36,997 bases of DNA from Candidatus Zixiibacteriota bacterium (GCA_020853795.1 JADYYF010000142.1:1-36997), one strand, 5' to 3'. Numbered from the stretch's first letter, positions 1 through 11,660 are shown. Made by a program: numbers and translations. The notes: generated by a model not told the origin, from the sequence alone.

Positions 1-512
1 CGGTGTTTCCGGGAGGCGCGTACGACTGCAAGACGCGAGAAATGGCGGAAGGCTCGCCGCTGCTGGAGGCGTTGTTTGCGCTGAAGGGAATTCGCGAGGT
101 GTTCGTCACGGGCGACAGCCTGACGATTTCGAAGGATTCCGACGAGGACTGGCAGGTGCTGGGACGCGAGGTCGGCAAGACGATTCGCGCGGCGATATCT
201 TCGGGCAAGCCGCTGATGGCGGAGAACCTGAAGCAGCCGATACCGCCGGATGATGAGATTCGCAAGATCGTGACAGAGATGCTGGAAGAGCAGATCAATC
301 CGGCGATCGCCTCGCACGGCGGGTTTGTGGATGTGGTTGATGTCAAGGAGGGGCGGATTTATATGCGGATGAGCGGTGGGTGCCAGGGGTGCGCGTCCTC
401 CTCGATGACGCTGCGTTACGGGATCGAGCGGATGATTCGCGAGCGGATCCCGCAGATTGTGGATATCGTCGATGTGACGGATCATGAGGCGGGAGTGAAT
501 CCGTATTATTGA
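1..512 (+). CDS. Nfu-type Fe-S cluster scaffold/carrier protein (5' end outside window)
   Basis: The C-terminal part is a NifU C-terminal (Nfu) domain, about residues 85-160 of the visible frame. It contains the cluster-binding C-x2-C in GGCQGCASS, followed by an amphipathic segment ending DIVDVTDHEAGVNPYY. The N-terminal part (FPGGAYD...SPLLEALFALKGIREVFVTGDSLTISK) matches the Nfu N-terminal domain, which normally starts a few dozen residues earlier. The GTG at position 3 is therefore probably internal and the true start lies upstream of the window. Nfu proteins accept Fe-S clusters from the assembly scaffold and pass them to apo-enzymes in the cytoplasm. The gene is followed by a strong intrinsic terminator and is the last gene of its transcription unit. 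Confidence 0.9.
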   Translation, partial: VFPGGAYDCKTREMAEGSPLLEALFALKGIREVFVTGDSLTISKDSDEDWQVLGREVGKTIRAAISSGKPLMAENLKQPIPPDDEIRKIVTEMLEEQINPAIASHGGFVDVVDVKEGRIYMRMSGGCQGCASSSMTLRYGIERMIRERIPQIVDIVDVTDHEAGVNPYY

Positions 513-536
513 TCGCAGTCGAAGGCATGGACTTGA

Positions 537-566
537 GGGACAGGCTGCGAGGCTTGTCCCTTTTTT
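537..566 (+). terminator. Rho-independent terminator after nfu
   Basis: The arm GGGACAGGC (537-545) pairs with GCTTGTCCC (552-560) over 9 bp including one G-T pair. The loop is 6 nt and six T residues follow directly (561-566). It lies 25 nt after the nfu stop codon. Confidence 0.9.
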
Positions 567-618
567 GTTGCGGCGGGGAACGGTTGAAGCCGCGCCGGCA
601 GCGGGGGGAAGGTTTTCG

Positions 619-647
619 TTGCGCGGCGGGGAGAGCGGGCGTATAAT
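619..647 (+). promoter_or_regulatory. Predicted sigma70-type promoter of the yggS-divIVA-pnp-ileS run
   Basis: A perfect -10 hexamer TATAAT (642-647) stands 17 bp after a weak -35 TTGCGC (619-624). Transcription would start near 654, only about 5 nt before the yggS ATG at 659, and no Shine-Dalgarno-like sequence lies between them. The message could be leaderless or nearly so. Confidence 0.6.
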
Positions 648-658
648 GCTGTATTAGT

Positions 659-1357
659 ATGGACGGCGGCAACGATATCAGCCGCAATTGCCGGCAGTTT
701 TGGGAGCGGCTGGCGGCGGTTGCCGGCCGGTGCGGGCGCAATCCGGCCGAAATCGACGTGATTGCGGTCGCCAAGACGAAGCCGCTGGCGGATGTGTTGG
801 CCGCGGTCAGCGCCGGAATGCGGCAGATCGGCGAGAATAAGGTGCAGGAAGCGCAGGCCAAATATGGCGAGGCCAAGCGCGAATTTACTCTGCACATGAT
901 CGGCCACCTGCAGAGCAACAAGGCGAAGGCGGCGGTCGAGCTGTTCGATACGATCCAGTCGGTGGACTCGCTCAAGCTGGCGCAGGCAATCGACAAGGAA
1001 GCTGAGCGACTCGGTAAAGTGATGCCAATCATGCTCGAAGTGAACACGAGCCGCGAGACGCAGAAGTTTGGACTGGCGGTGGAGGCGACGAGCGAGGTGC
1101 TCGGGCAGGCGCTGGAATTGAAGAATGTGCGCTTGCAGGGGCTGATGACGATCGCGCCGTTTGTGGATGAGGAATCACCGGTGCGGGGGGCGTTCCGGGA
1201 ACTGCGAGAATTGCTGGAGCGAATCAAGTCGGAATATCCTACGGCGACGGCGTTCAACGAGTTGTCGATGGGAATGTCGGACGATTGGGAATTGGCCGTG
1301 GCGGAAGGCGCGACGATGATACGGATCGGGCGCGCGCTGTTTGGAGAAAGGAACTGA
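659..1357 (+). CDS. yggS: YggS/PLPBP family pyridoxal phosphate-binding protein
   Basis: At 232 aa this is the normal family length. The hallmark PLP-lysine segment is VIAVAKTKP (near residue 40), followed by the family motifs IGENKVQEAQAKY, HMIGHLQSNKAK and a C-terminal LSMGMSDDWELAVAEGATMIRIGRALFG, which contributes phosphate binding. The family is a single-domain TIM barrel without a known catalytic reaction; it takes part in vitamin B6 and amino-acid homeostasis in the cytoplasm. The ATG at 659 is the only start that gives a normal N-terminus; it has no visible Shine-Dalgarno and sits about 12 nt after a TATAAT box. divIVA begins 3 nt after its stop, so the two are co-transcribed. The order yggS then divIVA is conserved in Gram-positive bacteria (ylmE...divIVA). 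Confidence 0.93.
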   Translation: MDGGNDISRNCRQFWERLAAVAGRCGRNPAEIDVIAVAKTKPLADVLAAVSAGMRQIGENKVQEAQAKYGEAKREFTLHMIGHLQSNKAKAAVELFDTIQSVDSLKLAQAIDKEAERLGKVMPIMLEVNTSRETQKFGLAVEATSEVLGQALELKNVRLQGLMTIAPFVDEESPVRGAFRELRELLERIKSEYPTATAFNELSMGMSDDWELAVAEGATMIRIGRALFGERN

Positions 1358-1360
1358 GCG

Positions 1361-1879
1361 ATGGCGATTACGCCGGTGGATTTGCGCAATGCCACATTCG
1401 AGAAGAAGATGCGCGGGTACAGTCCGCTTGATGTGGATGCCCTGATCAACGAGGCCGCCGGTGAGATCGAGCGCTTGATCAATGTGAACAGCGACCTGCA
1501 GCGGCAGGTATTGTCGCTGGAGGACAAGCTGGCGACGTTTCAGAACCTGGAGAAGTCGCTGAAAGAGGCGCTGGTGACGGCGCAGCAGGCGGCGGAAGAG
1601 CGCAGGCGGACGGCCGACCGCGCGGCGGAAGTGCAGATTCGCGAGACGGAGGCGGCGTGTACGGAATTGAGGCAGCAGGCGCACAAGGAAGTCGAAACCA
1701 TGCGCTTCGAGCTGGCGTCATTAAAAATGCAGAAGGTGCGGTTCACGGCGGAATTGAAATCGCTGATTGAAGCCCATCAGAAATTGCTCGACGAGAAGAC
1801 CGGTGCGGAAAATCTGGCTGAGGTGGCAACACAGGTGCAGCAGATCAGCGCCGACATGAGCCGGTCGGAACAGGAATAG
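1361..1879 (+). CDS. divIVA: DivIVA domain protein
   Basis: The first ~35 residues are the conserved DivIVA N-terminal membrane-binding module (ITPVDLRNATFEKKMRGYSPLDVDALINE). Most of the rest (about residues 30-165) is heptad-rich coiled coil. DivIVA proteins assemble at negatively curved membrane and recruit division or polar-growth factors; here the exact partner is unknown. At 172 aa the protein is of ordinary family length. A clear ribosome site (AGAAAGGAA, about 1344-1352) precedes the ATG, and the gene sits 3 nt after yggS and 3 nt before the phosphorylase gene. Its place before ileS matches the classic divIVA-ileS adjacency. The sepF, yggT and ylmH genes that often lie between yggS and divIVA are absent. 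Confidence 0.88.
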   Translation: MAITPVDLRNATFEKKMRGYSPLDVDALINEAAGEIERLINVNSDLQRQVLSLEDKLATFQNLEKSLKEALVTAQQAAEERRRTADRAAEVQIRETEAACTELRQQAHKEVETMRFELASLKMQKVRFTAELKSLIEAHQKLLDEKTGAENLAEVATQVQQISADMSRSEQE

Positions 1880-1882
1880 GCG

Positions 1883-2703
1883 ATGCAGCTCTACGATAAG
1901 ATTGTTGAAGCGACGAATTTCATTCGCACCACGACGAAGGCCACGCCGGAGGTCGGAATTATCCTCGGCACCGGTCTGGGGCGGCTGGGCGAAAAGATCG
2001 AGCGCGAAACAGCGGTGGATTACCAGCAGATTCCGCATTTTGCGGTGTCGACAGTGGAAGGGCATGCCGGGCGGCTGATCTTTGGGAAGCTGAAGGGCAA
2101 GTCGGTGGTGGCGATGCAGGGCCGGTTCCATTTCTACGAAGGCTACAACATGGAGCAGGTGACGTTCCCGGTGCGGGTGATGAAGCAGCTCGGGATCAAG
2201 GTGCTGATCGTCTGCAATGCGGCGGGCGGGTTGAATCCGCAGTTTCGCGTCGGCGAAATGGTGCTGATCACCGACCATATCAATTTCCAGGCACAGAATC
2301 CGCTGATCGGACATAACGACGAGCGGCTGGGACCGCGGTTTCCCGATATGTACAACTGCTACGATAAGGAGTTGGTCGACCTGGCAGAACGGACGGCAAT
2401 CGATTTGGGGTATCGAGTGATGCGCGGCGTGTATGCGGCGGTTACGGGGCCGAACCTGGAGACGGCAGCGGAGTACCGGATGCTGCGGGCGATGACGGCC
2501 GACCTCGTCGGCATGTCGACGGTACCGGAGGTGCTGGTGGCGCGACATCAAGGCACGAGAGTGCTGGGGGTGTCGATTGTGACGGATATGGGACTGCCGG
2601 ACGATCTGCATCCGTGCAGCCACGAAAAGATCCTGGCGGCGGCGAACAAGACGGAGCCGCTGATGACGGAGATGATTGCGAACGTGGTCGAAAGGATGAA
2701 GCT

Positions 2704-2707
<4 letters not shown>
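1883..2707 (+). CDS. punA: Purine nucleoside phosphorylase, trimeric (PNP/MTAP) family
   Basis: At 274 aa, this enzyme splits purine (deoxy)nucleosides with phosphate into base and (deoxy)ribose 1-phosphate in the salvage pathway. Visible motifs are GIILGTGLG (phosphate loop, residues 25-33), GRFHFYEGY (His83), CNAAGGLN (111-118), TGPNLET (Glu193, the base-binding Glu201 of human PNP), VGMSTVPEV (Met211) and VTDMG (Thr234-Asp235). Asp235 occupies the position of Asn243 in human PNP. Asp there is typical of enzymes that handle 6-amino purines such as MTAP, so substrate choice may not be limited to inosine and guanosine. AGGA 7-10 nt before the ATG is the ribosome site. The stop codon overlaps the TTG start of ileS (TTGA), suggesting coupled translation. 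Its insertion between divIVA and ileS is unusual. Confidence 0.92.
2691..2707 (+). promoter_or_regulatory. Ribosome site and TTGA stop/start overlap that set the ileS start
   Basis: AAAGGA (2691-2696) lies 7 nt before TTG (2704-2706). The TTG shares two bases with the phosphorylase stop TGA (2705-2707). This decides the TTG over the more upstream in-frame ATG at 2614, which lies deep inside the phosphorylase gene and would add 30 residues of unrelated composition. Confidence 0.75.
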
Positions 2708-5856
<3,149 letters not shown>

Positions 5857-5939
5857 TTTTTGATTGTCGAATTGACGCGCCGGCCGTTACTTGAAGAGCA
5901 ATCAACCCGAACGCCAACGGACGAATCCGGAACGAGATC

Positions 5940-6338
5940 ATGCGTAAACGCGACCTAGAGAAATTCGAAAAGCAGTTGTTGGCGCGCCGCGACGAGTTGC
6001 TGAAGGATATGGAGTCGTTCAAGGACATGTCGCTGTCGACGACGACGAAGGAAGCAACGGGCGATCATTCGAGTTACTCCTTCCACATGGCCGACCAGGG
6101 GACTGACGCCGAGGAGCGCGAGAAGGCCTTCATGCTGGCGTCGAAGACGGGGCGGCTGTTGTATCACATCGACGAGGCGCTGCGCCGGATCAAGGACAAC
6201 ACCTTCGGCAAGTGCCTGAAGTGCGGCAAGCAGATCTCAGTCGCGCGGCTGCAAGCGGTGCCGCACGCGCGGTACTGTATCGACTGCAAATCGCGCGAAG
6301 AGGAAGAGAAGGCGGCGCGGACGATTCCGCGCCACTAA
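5940..6338 (+). CDS. DksA/TraR-type C4 zinc-finger protein (YlyA-like position)
   Basis: The 132-aa protein has an N-terminal helical region (residues 1-35), then a long helix (about 50-88) and a C-terminal zinc finger C92-x2-C95-x17-C113-x2-C116 in the family context CLKCGKxIxxxRLxAxPxARYCIDC. DksA relatives enter the RNA polymerase secondary channel with ppGpp; whether this short form does so is unknown. The acidic DxxDxA tip of true DksA is not obvious between the two helices, so a different role is possible. The gene lies 5 nt before lspA, the same place that ylyA (also a zinc-finger TraR/DksA relative) holds between ileS and lspA in Bacillus. GGAACGAG gives a weak ribosome site. Confidence 0.85.
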   Translation: MRKRDLEKFEKQLLARRDELLKDMESFKDMSLSTTTKEATGDHSSYSFHMADQGTDAEEREKAFMLASKTGRLLYHIDEALRRIKDNTFGKCLKCGKQISVARLQAVPHARYCIDCKSREEEEKAARTIPRH

Positions 6339-6343
6339 GCCGC

Positions 6344-6937
6344 ATGTCCTGGTCTGATTCGCTACGCTGGACGAACACCAACCGCTATCTTTTCGGGCTC
6401 GCTTCCCTCTCCGGCCTCATCTTTGTCATCGATCAAATCACCAAGCAGATTGCGCTGAAGCACTTGAGCGCGGTGACCAGCACTCCGGTGTGGGACGATT
6501 TGCTGCGACTGACGCTGGTGTTTAACGAGGGGGGCGCGTTTTCAACGCGGCTGGGGACTTCGTATTTCTACACCTTCGCCTCGGTACTGGTGATGATCAT
6601 CGTGGTGACGGTGATTTACCGCGACGCCGGCAAGAACCGCAAGCTTGACCTGGCGCTGGCGCTGGTCCTGGGGGGCGCGCTGGGCAATTTGACCGACCGC
6701 CTGCAGTTCGGCTCGGTGATCGACTTTATTGATTTCGATTTCCCCGATATTGCGATTCCCTCCGGCAAGATTCTGTTCATCAACTTCCCGGGCTATGCGC
6801 TCGATCGCTGGCCGGTGTTCAACGTTGCCGACTCGGCGATCACGGTCGGGATGGTACTGCTCGTGGTCGCACTGATTTTCGATTCCCGCAAGAAGCATTG
6901 TGAGCTTAATCCAGTTAACGATTCCGCGGCTGTCTGA
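6344..6937 (+). CDS. lspA: Lipoprotein signal peptidase II
   Basis: This 197-aa inner-membrane aspartic protease cleaves signal peptides from diacylglyceryl prolipoproteins. Conserved blocks are FVIDQITKQIA (Asp30), VFNEGGAFS (59-67), GGALGNLTDRL (110-120), VIDFIDF (catalytic Asp127) and FNVADSAITVG (catalytic Asp163). Four hydrophobic segments lie around residues 15-30, 75-92, 103-118 and 164-180. The ATG at 6344 is chosen because it gives a normal N-terminus just before the first membrane helix; an open frame continues upstream through the zinc-finger gene but is its shadow. The C-terminus overlaps rluD by 38 nt. A predicted lipoprotein in this window (28313-29464) is a plausible client. 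Confidence 0.95.
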   Translation: MSWSDSLRWTNTNRYLFGLASLSGLIFVIDQITKQIALKHLSAVTSTPVWDDLLRLTLVFNEGGAFSTRLGTSYFYTFASVLVMIIVVTVIYRDAGKNRKLDLALALVLGGALGNLTDRLQFGSVIDFIDFDFPDIAIPSGKILFINFPGYALDRWPVFNVADSAITVGMVLLVVALIFDSRKKHCELNPVNDSAAV

Positions 6938-7865
6938 GCCGCAACGCCTCGACCTGTATCTGGCGCAGGCGAACCTCGGGCTGTCGCGCACGCAGATCAA
7001 GCGGTTGTTCGGCGAGAAGCGGATCACGATGAACGGGCAGTGGGTGCGCGTGTCGTTCCAGGTGAACGGCGGCGAAGAAATCGCGATCGACAAGCCGGAC
7101 GAAAAGCGGATCGAGTTTGCGGCGGAGGCGATCGCGTTGGATATCGTCTTTGAAGACGACGATCTGGCGGTAGTCAACAAGCCGGCGGGACTGGTGACGC
7201 ATCCGGCGCCAGGCAACGAAACGGGGACGCTGGCCAATGCGCTGCTGCATCATTTCACGCAGCTTTCAAGCGGGTATGCGAAAGGGTTTCCGGGGCTGGT
7301 ACACCGGCTGGACAAGAATACGAGCGGGTTGATGGTGGTGGCGAAAAACGACGAGATCCAGCGCAAATTGGCACAGCAGTTGATGGAGCGGACGTTGCGG
7401 CGCGAATACTGGGCGCTGATTTGGGGGAAGTTCCGCGAGCCGGAGGGGACGATCGACATGGCAATCGGGCGGTCGCGGGCAGATCGGCGAGTGATGACCT
7501 CGGGGAGTCCGAAACCGCGGGAGGCGATCACGCATTATGCGATGATCGAGGAATTCGAGCTGTTCAGTCTGATCCGGGTGCACCTGGAGACCGGACGGAC
7601 GCATCAGATCCGCACACATTTAAAGGAGTCGGGGCATCCGGTATTTGGAGATCCGGAGTACGGCGGGCGGGAGAATCGGTTGACCGGTATCGAGGCACGA
7701 CATCGCGGCTTCGCAACGCGGCTGTTGGAGATGGCGCAGCGGCAGATGTTACACGCCAAGCGGCTGGAATTTGTGCACCCGGCGACGGGAAAATCGGTTG
7801 ACTTCGCCGTGGATTTGCCGGATGATTTTAAGCAAGTGCTCGAGCTTGTGCGTCAGTACCGGTAG
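6900..7865 (+). CDS. rluD: RluA/RluD family 23S rRNA pseudouridine synthase
   Basis: The 321-aa protein has an N-terminal S4 RNA-binding domain (about residues 15-75: RLDLYLAQANLGLSRTQIKRL...G) followed by the pseudouridine synthase domain. The catalytic motif HRLDKNTSGLMVVAK carries the nucleophilic Asp138. GRTHQIRTHL and GHPVFGDPEYGG are further family motifs. RluD-type enzymes isomerise uridines in 23S rRNA helix 69; the exact target cannot be read from sequence. The start is GTG at 6900, inside lspA, because the S4 domain begins within the overlap and no other start is near. The order lspA-rluD is conserved widely. The next gene starts 11 nt downstream. Confidence 0.92.
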   Translation: MSLIQLTIPRLSEPQRLDLYLAQANLGLSRTQIKRLFGEKRITMNGQWVRVSFQVNGGEEIAIDKPDEKRIEFAAEAIALDIVFEDDDLAVVNKPAGLVTHPAPGNETGTLANALLHHFTQLSSGYAKGFPGLVHRLDKNTSGLMVVAKNDEIQRKLAQQLMERTLRREYWALIWGKFREPEGTIDMAIGRSRADRRVMTSGSPKPREAITHYAMIEEFELFSLIRVHLETGRTHQIRTHLKESGHPVFGDPEYGGRENRLTGIEARHRGFATRLLEMAQRQMLHAKRLEFVHPATGKSVDFAVDLPDDFKQVLELVRQYR

Positions 7866-7876
7866 AAAGGACAAGT

Positions 7877-9268
7877 ATGAGCAGAACCATATCGATCCTG
7901 TTAATTGCTTCGTTGTTACTGGGTTTGATCGCTACCGACGCGGCCGTGGCGCAACGGAAGTTGCGGCCGTGGCCGGAAATCAGTCTTTCGACGCTGCCGT
8001 CCGTGGTGGGGATGTCGAATTCGTGGCCTTACGAGATTCAGCGACGGAGTCCGGTGTATCTGGCCGATTTGGACAAGCTGCACGTGGCGTTCAGCTATGG
8101 CAAGGGCCGGCACGATAACGATTTGAATCCGCTCGCGGGAGCGGCGTCGGCGCGATATGGGTATTCGTTCTATCAGGGAGTTGATTATTCCAGCGACAAT
8201 TTCAAGCTGGATGTCTATTCGCATCTGGGGAAAACAACATTTGGATCGGTGTGGGCGGTTTACGGCGAAGATGAAGATCGTGAGACGCGGAAGGCGTTCT
8301 TGACGTCCGAGCCCAACCGTGTTGAAGTGCGAACCGCGTTTGCGTGGACCTTCAAGCCGGGCTGGACGGCGGCGGTCGCGGGAACCTTCTCGAATTACCC
8401 GTATGCTTATGTGTTTGCGCTGCAGCCGTCGGGATCGCAACCTGCGGATTCGCAGTTTGCGCTGCCGGCGAATGTCGGAGAGCATTTCACGGGAACCGTT
8501 GATGTTCTGCATCGCACCGAAAGCAACCTCGATCTGATCGTGGGCGCAGAGTTTCGGCGACATTACACGAAATTTGCGGCGCCGGATCCGCCCGCGGGAT
8601 CGAATTACCGGGATACTTCGGAAGTGAAGGAATACATCTACAGCGGCGCACCGCGGGTGATCGTGAAGAAGACGTTTTCAACGGGAGACTATGTGCGCGC
8701 GGGCGCTTCGGTCTATTTCAATCTGGTGGACTATCAGTACACCGGCGCCGGCCGGTGGGAGTATCCATCGCTGGCGGTGCCGTCGTATCGGACGCAGACG
8801 TTGGAGTCGATGGTGCCGAAGTGGAATTTCTATCTCGACGGCAGCCATTTGCTGAGTTCGAATGCAGTACTGTACGGTGCAGTGGAAGTGGCGGGGTATC
8901 CGAACCGGCTGACGCGCAAGGATACCGATTTTGTGCCGTTGGATTTCTCGTTGTTGGATGTTGAGAACATCACGACCGCGGCATTTACGGTAGACATCGC
9001 GGCGAAATTGACGCCGATCTTTCACGGGACGGCGGGGGTGACTTTGCGCTATCTCGATACCGGGCCGGTGACGACGGCGCGGCCGGTAGATGATCGCAGT
9101 CTGTATCCAAGTCTGCACGTGGGGACGCAGACGCGGTTCTATCGCAGTCTGTGGTGGACGGTCCGGGTGAATGAATTCCGGCTGTATACATCGGAAGAGG
9201 TCGGAACGGCGGCGCTGATTGAAAATCGGTACTATTTCGAGACGGAAGTGCTGTTCTTGGGGCTGTAG
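7877..9268 (+). CDS. Exported protein, probable outer-membrane beta-barrel, family not recognised
   Basis: Of 463 aa, the first 25 form a typical signal peptide (MSRTISILLIASLLLGLIATDAAVAQ, cleavage likely after AVA). The rest is rich in alternating hydrophobic/aromatic and polar residues, with many Tyr, Phe and Trp in short strands, and ends with strand-like YYFETEVLFLGL. This composition suits an outer-membrane beta-barrel. There are no cysteines and no enzymatic motif I recognise. A good ribosome site AAAGGA stands 5 nt before the ATG. It is the last gene of the plus-strand run, 11 nt after rluD, and a hairpin follows. Function unknown; a secreted beta-rich protein that is not a barrel remains possible. 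Confidence 0.7.
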   Translation: MSRTISILLIASLLLGLIATDAAVAQRKLRPWPEISLSTLPSVVGMSNSWPYEIQRRSPVYLADLDKLHVAFSYGKGRHDNDLNPLAGAASARYGYSFYQGVDYSSDNFKLDVYSHLGKTTFGSVWAVYGEDEDRETRKAFLTSEPNRVEVRTAFAWTFKPGWTAAVAGTFSNYPYAYVFALQPSGSQPADSQFALPANVGEHFTGTVDVLHRTESNLDLIVGAEFRRHYTKFAAPDPPAGSNYRDTSEVKEYIYSGAPRVIVKKTFSTGDYVRAGASVYFNLVDYQYTGAGRWEYPSLAVPSYRTQTLESMVPKWNFYLDGSHLLSSNAVLYGAVEVAGYPNRLTRKDTDFVPLDFSLLDVENITTAAFTVDIAAKLTPIFHGTAGVTLRYLDTGPVTTARPVDDRSLYPSLHVGTQTRFYRSLWWTVRVNEFRLYTSEEVGTAALIENRYYFETEVLFLGL

Positions 9269-9303
9269 GGGGCGCGATTCAATTTCAGACGAGCTTAAAT
9301 GTG

Positions 9304-9330
9304 AAGGGCACGCGGTGGCGTGCCCTTCTT
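9304..9330 (+). terminator. Hairpin terminator between convergent genes
   Basis: A perfect 10-bp stem, AAGGGCACGC (9304-9313) with GCGTGCCCTT (9318-9327), closes a 4-nt GGTG loop. The T tract is short (CTT on plus, ATTTA on minus), so it may serve both converging units weakly. Confidence 0.65.
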
Positions 9331-9365
9331 GCGTAGTCGGCTTGGATGCCGGCGCACCGGTCAGC

Positions 9366-11660
9366 TTACCATTTCACCAAGCGCTCGGCTTCGGCCATGA
9401 TTTGGTCGAGCTGCGGCAGGCAGGCGCGGTCGCCGTCGGGACCGTAGGCGATACGGGCATCCGGCGGCGTGATCATGCCGATCGGCGCATCGAGATAACC
9501 CATCGCATCGGAGGTTGTGATCACGGCGGAGATTGTCGGACCGGCGCCACCCGGGAAGCGATCTTCGGAGACGATCAGCACACGGCCGCAGTCCTTGGCG
9601 GCCTGGCGGATGGACTCTTCATCGATCGGCTTGAGGGTACGCAGGTCGATGACGCGGGCGTTGATTCCCTTCTCGGCGAGCAACTCGGCGGCCTTGAGGC
9701 ACATCGGCAGCGTGATGCCATAGGAGATGATCGCCAGATCGGAATCCTGGTCGCGGTAGACCTTGGCCTGACCGAACGGAATCGTGAAATCGAGGGCCGG
9801 ATAAGGCCGCTCAATGACGATGCCATCCCAGTCGCGGCGGTTGTAGAGCGCGACGGCTTCGCAGAAGAGCACCGGATCGGTGCAGCCGACGGCGGTGCGG
9901 AAGAGACCAACGGCATCCTCGGCGTTCGACGGACAGACGACGTGGAGACCGGGGATGTTCAGGAAAGTGCCGAGGTTGGCCTCGGAATGCCAGAACGAGC
10001 CGGCGCCCTGCTTGTATCCGCCGTAGGAGCAGCGAATGACCATATCGGCATGCTCCTGCTTTTTCGAGCGCTGATGGAGCGTGCAGATGCGGTCTTTCAG
10101 ATGCTGGTAGGCGGGCGACATATAGTCAATAAACTGGACTTCCGGCAGCGCCTTGCGACCTTGATAGGCGTGGCCGGAGGCTTTGCCGAGAATACCGGCT
10201 TCATCCAGCGGTGTGTTGAAGACACGATGAATACCAAAGGCGCGTTGGAGTCCTTGCGAAACCAGGAAGACACCACCCTTACCCTTGAGGATCTTCTGCT
10301 CTTCGGTGTTGAACTTCATCTTGCCGGAGAAGTCCGCAACGTCCTCACCGAAGAGAATCACATCGGGAGTGATTAAGAACGTGTCGAAGAGAGCGTAGTT
10401 TATGGCACGGCGAAGCGTCATCGGGCCGAGGGTCTCGGGCAATTCCGGCGACGGGCGCGCGCCCATCTCGTGGTATTTCTTGTATTCTTTCTTGCGGTCG
10501 CCCTTGTAGGCATTGACATACTTCTGCCAGCGGGCTTTAGCCTTATCGTAGGCGTAATCGGTGACCAAGCTCATGACGAAGTCGCGGGTCTTGTGCTGAC
10601 GGTCGGCGACGACTTCGGCGGAGATTTTGGAGACCTCGGCGTCGTACTTCTCGTACATGCCCTTGATCTGATCGGCGGTGAGGACACCATCTTCGATCAG
10701 CACCTTGGCCGCTTTGAGGATTGGGTCGTTGGTATAGTGCCACTTCTGTTCGGCCAGCGCCATGTAGAAAGACTGGTCGTCGGAGCCGGAGTGGCTTTCC
10801 TCGCGGACGACGCGGATATTGGACAGCACCGGGCCTTTCCCGGAGCGGGCATATTCGATGTTTTCTTTCTGGTGCTTGAGCACTTCCTTGATCTCGGTGC
10901 CGTCGAAGTGATCGATCTTGAGGCCGAAGCGCTGGTAGCCCTCGAAGGGCGAGGTCGGGTCGCCATCAGGGAACTGCTCTTCGACGGAGACGGAGATCGC
11001 CCAGCCGCAATTATAGATCGAGAAGATATTGCGGGTCTTGTCGAAGACCGAGTAGAAGACCGCCCGGGCAAATTCGGCTTCCGAGGTTGAGCCCTCGCCG
11101 ATGGCGGTGTAGACGACGGCATCTTTGGGCCAGCGGCCGCCGGGATAGCGCGCCTGCTGGGAGATCGGCGTCGGATTCTTAATCGCTTCGCCCAAACCGG
11201 CGGCTTCGAGCGCATGGGCGCCGGTCGGTGAGGCCTGGGGCAGGATCGATTCCTTGGCGTGCGCGGCGTGGTGATGCTGGATCATGCCGCCGGTCGAGGA
11301 GGACCGGGGATCGCCGATTGCCTCGAGCATCTTCTGGCGGATATCGATGCCGCGGGTTAAGTCAATGGTCATATTGCGATAGTAGCCGAAAAACGGGTCG
11401 TCCTGACGCAGGAGGAAGCCGGTACAGGCGTCGAGCAGTTCCTTGCCGGAGGAGCCGATGAAGAAATAGCATTCGCCGCGGCGGGTGAGGAGCTTCTCCT
11501 CGATCAGGATACGCCGGGACTTGATCATGGTATCGAAGATCCATTCCAGGTCCTTGGCAGACAGACCGGCGTAGTCTTTCAGGGGTTTATCGCGGTCGGT
11601 AATGTACTTTCCGACCTTATCGTAGGTCTCAACTTGTTGTAGAATTTCTTTAATATCCAA
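9366..11660 (-). CDS. 2-oxo acid dehydrogenase E1 component, alpha and beta subunits fused
   Basis: This 764-aa thiamine-diphosphate enzyme is of the branched-chain/pyruvate dehydrogenase E1 type. The alpha half (about residues 40-350) has the ThDP motif IGEGSTSEAEF...N (Gly188-Asn217) and the segment STGGMIQHHHAAH. The beta half (about 415-764) has LFGEDVADFSG, FNTPLDEAGILGKASG, IDYMSPAYQHLKD, WHSEANLGTFLNIPGL and a transketolase C-terminal domain ending SEDRFPGGAGPTISA. Separate E1 alpha and beta genes are the more common state. The frame is open 92 codons further upstream, but TTG at 11660 has AGGAG 4 nt before it and starts the real protein (DIKEILQQV). No E2 or E3 gene lies nearby, so the substrate (pyruvate or branched-chain 2-oxo acid) is unresolved. 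Confidence 0.9.
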   Translation of the reverse strand: MDIKEILQQVETYDKVGKYITDRDKPLKDYAGLSAKDLEWIFDTMIKSRRILIEEKLLTRRGECYFFIGSSGKELLDACTGFLLRQDDPFFGYYRNMTIDLTRGIDIRQKMLEAIGDPRSSSTGGMIQHHHAAHAKESILPQASPTGAHALEAAGLGEAIKNPTPISQQARYPGGRWPKDAVVYTAIGEGSTSEAEFARAVFYSVFDKTRNIFSIYNCGWAISVSVEEQFPDGDPTSPFEGYQRFGLKIDHFDGTEIKEVLKHQKENIEYARSGKGPVLSNIRVVREESHSGSDDQSFYMALAEQKWHYTNDPILKAAKVLIEDGVLTADQIKGMYEKYDAEVSKISAEVVADRQHKTRDFVMSLVTDYAYDKAKARWQKYVNAYKGDRKKEYKKYHEMGARPSPELPETLGPMTLRRAINYALFDTFLITPDVILFGEDVADFSGKMKFNTEEQKILKGKGGVFLVSQGLQRAFGIHRVFNTPLDEAGILGKASGHAYQGRKALPEVQFIDYMSPAYQHLKDRICTLHQRSKKQEHADMVIRCSYGGYKQGAGSFWHSEANLGTFLNIPGLHVVCPSNAEDAVGLFRTAVGCTDPVLFCEAVALYNRRDWDGIVIERPYPALDFTIPFGQAKVYRDQDSDLAIISYGITLPMCLKAAELLAEKGINARVIDLRTLKPIDEESIRQAAKDCGRVLIVSEDRFPGGAGPTISAVITTSDAMGYLDAPIGMITPPDARIAYGPDGDRACLPQLDQIMAEAERLVKW

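Noticed and set aside
5857-5939. Terminator or promoter between ileS and the zinc-finger gene
   Set aside because: No stem with T tract and no convincing -35/-10 pair in the 83-nt gap.
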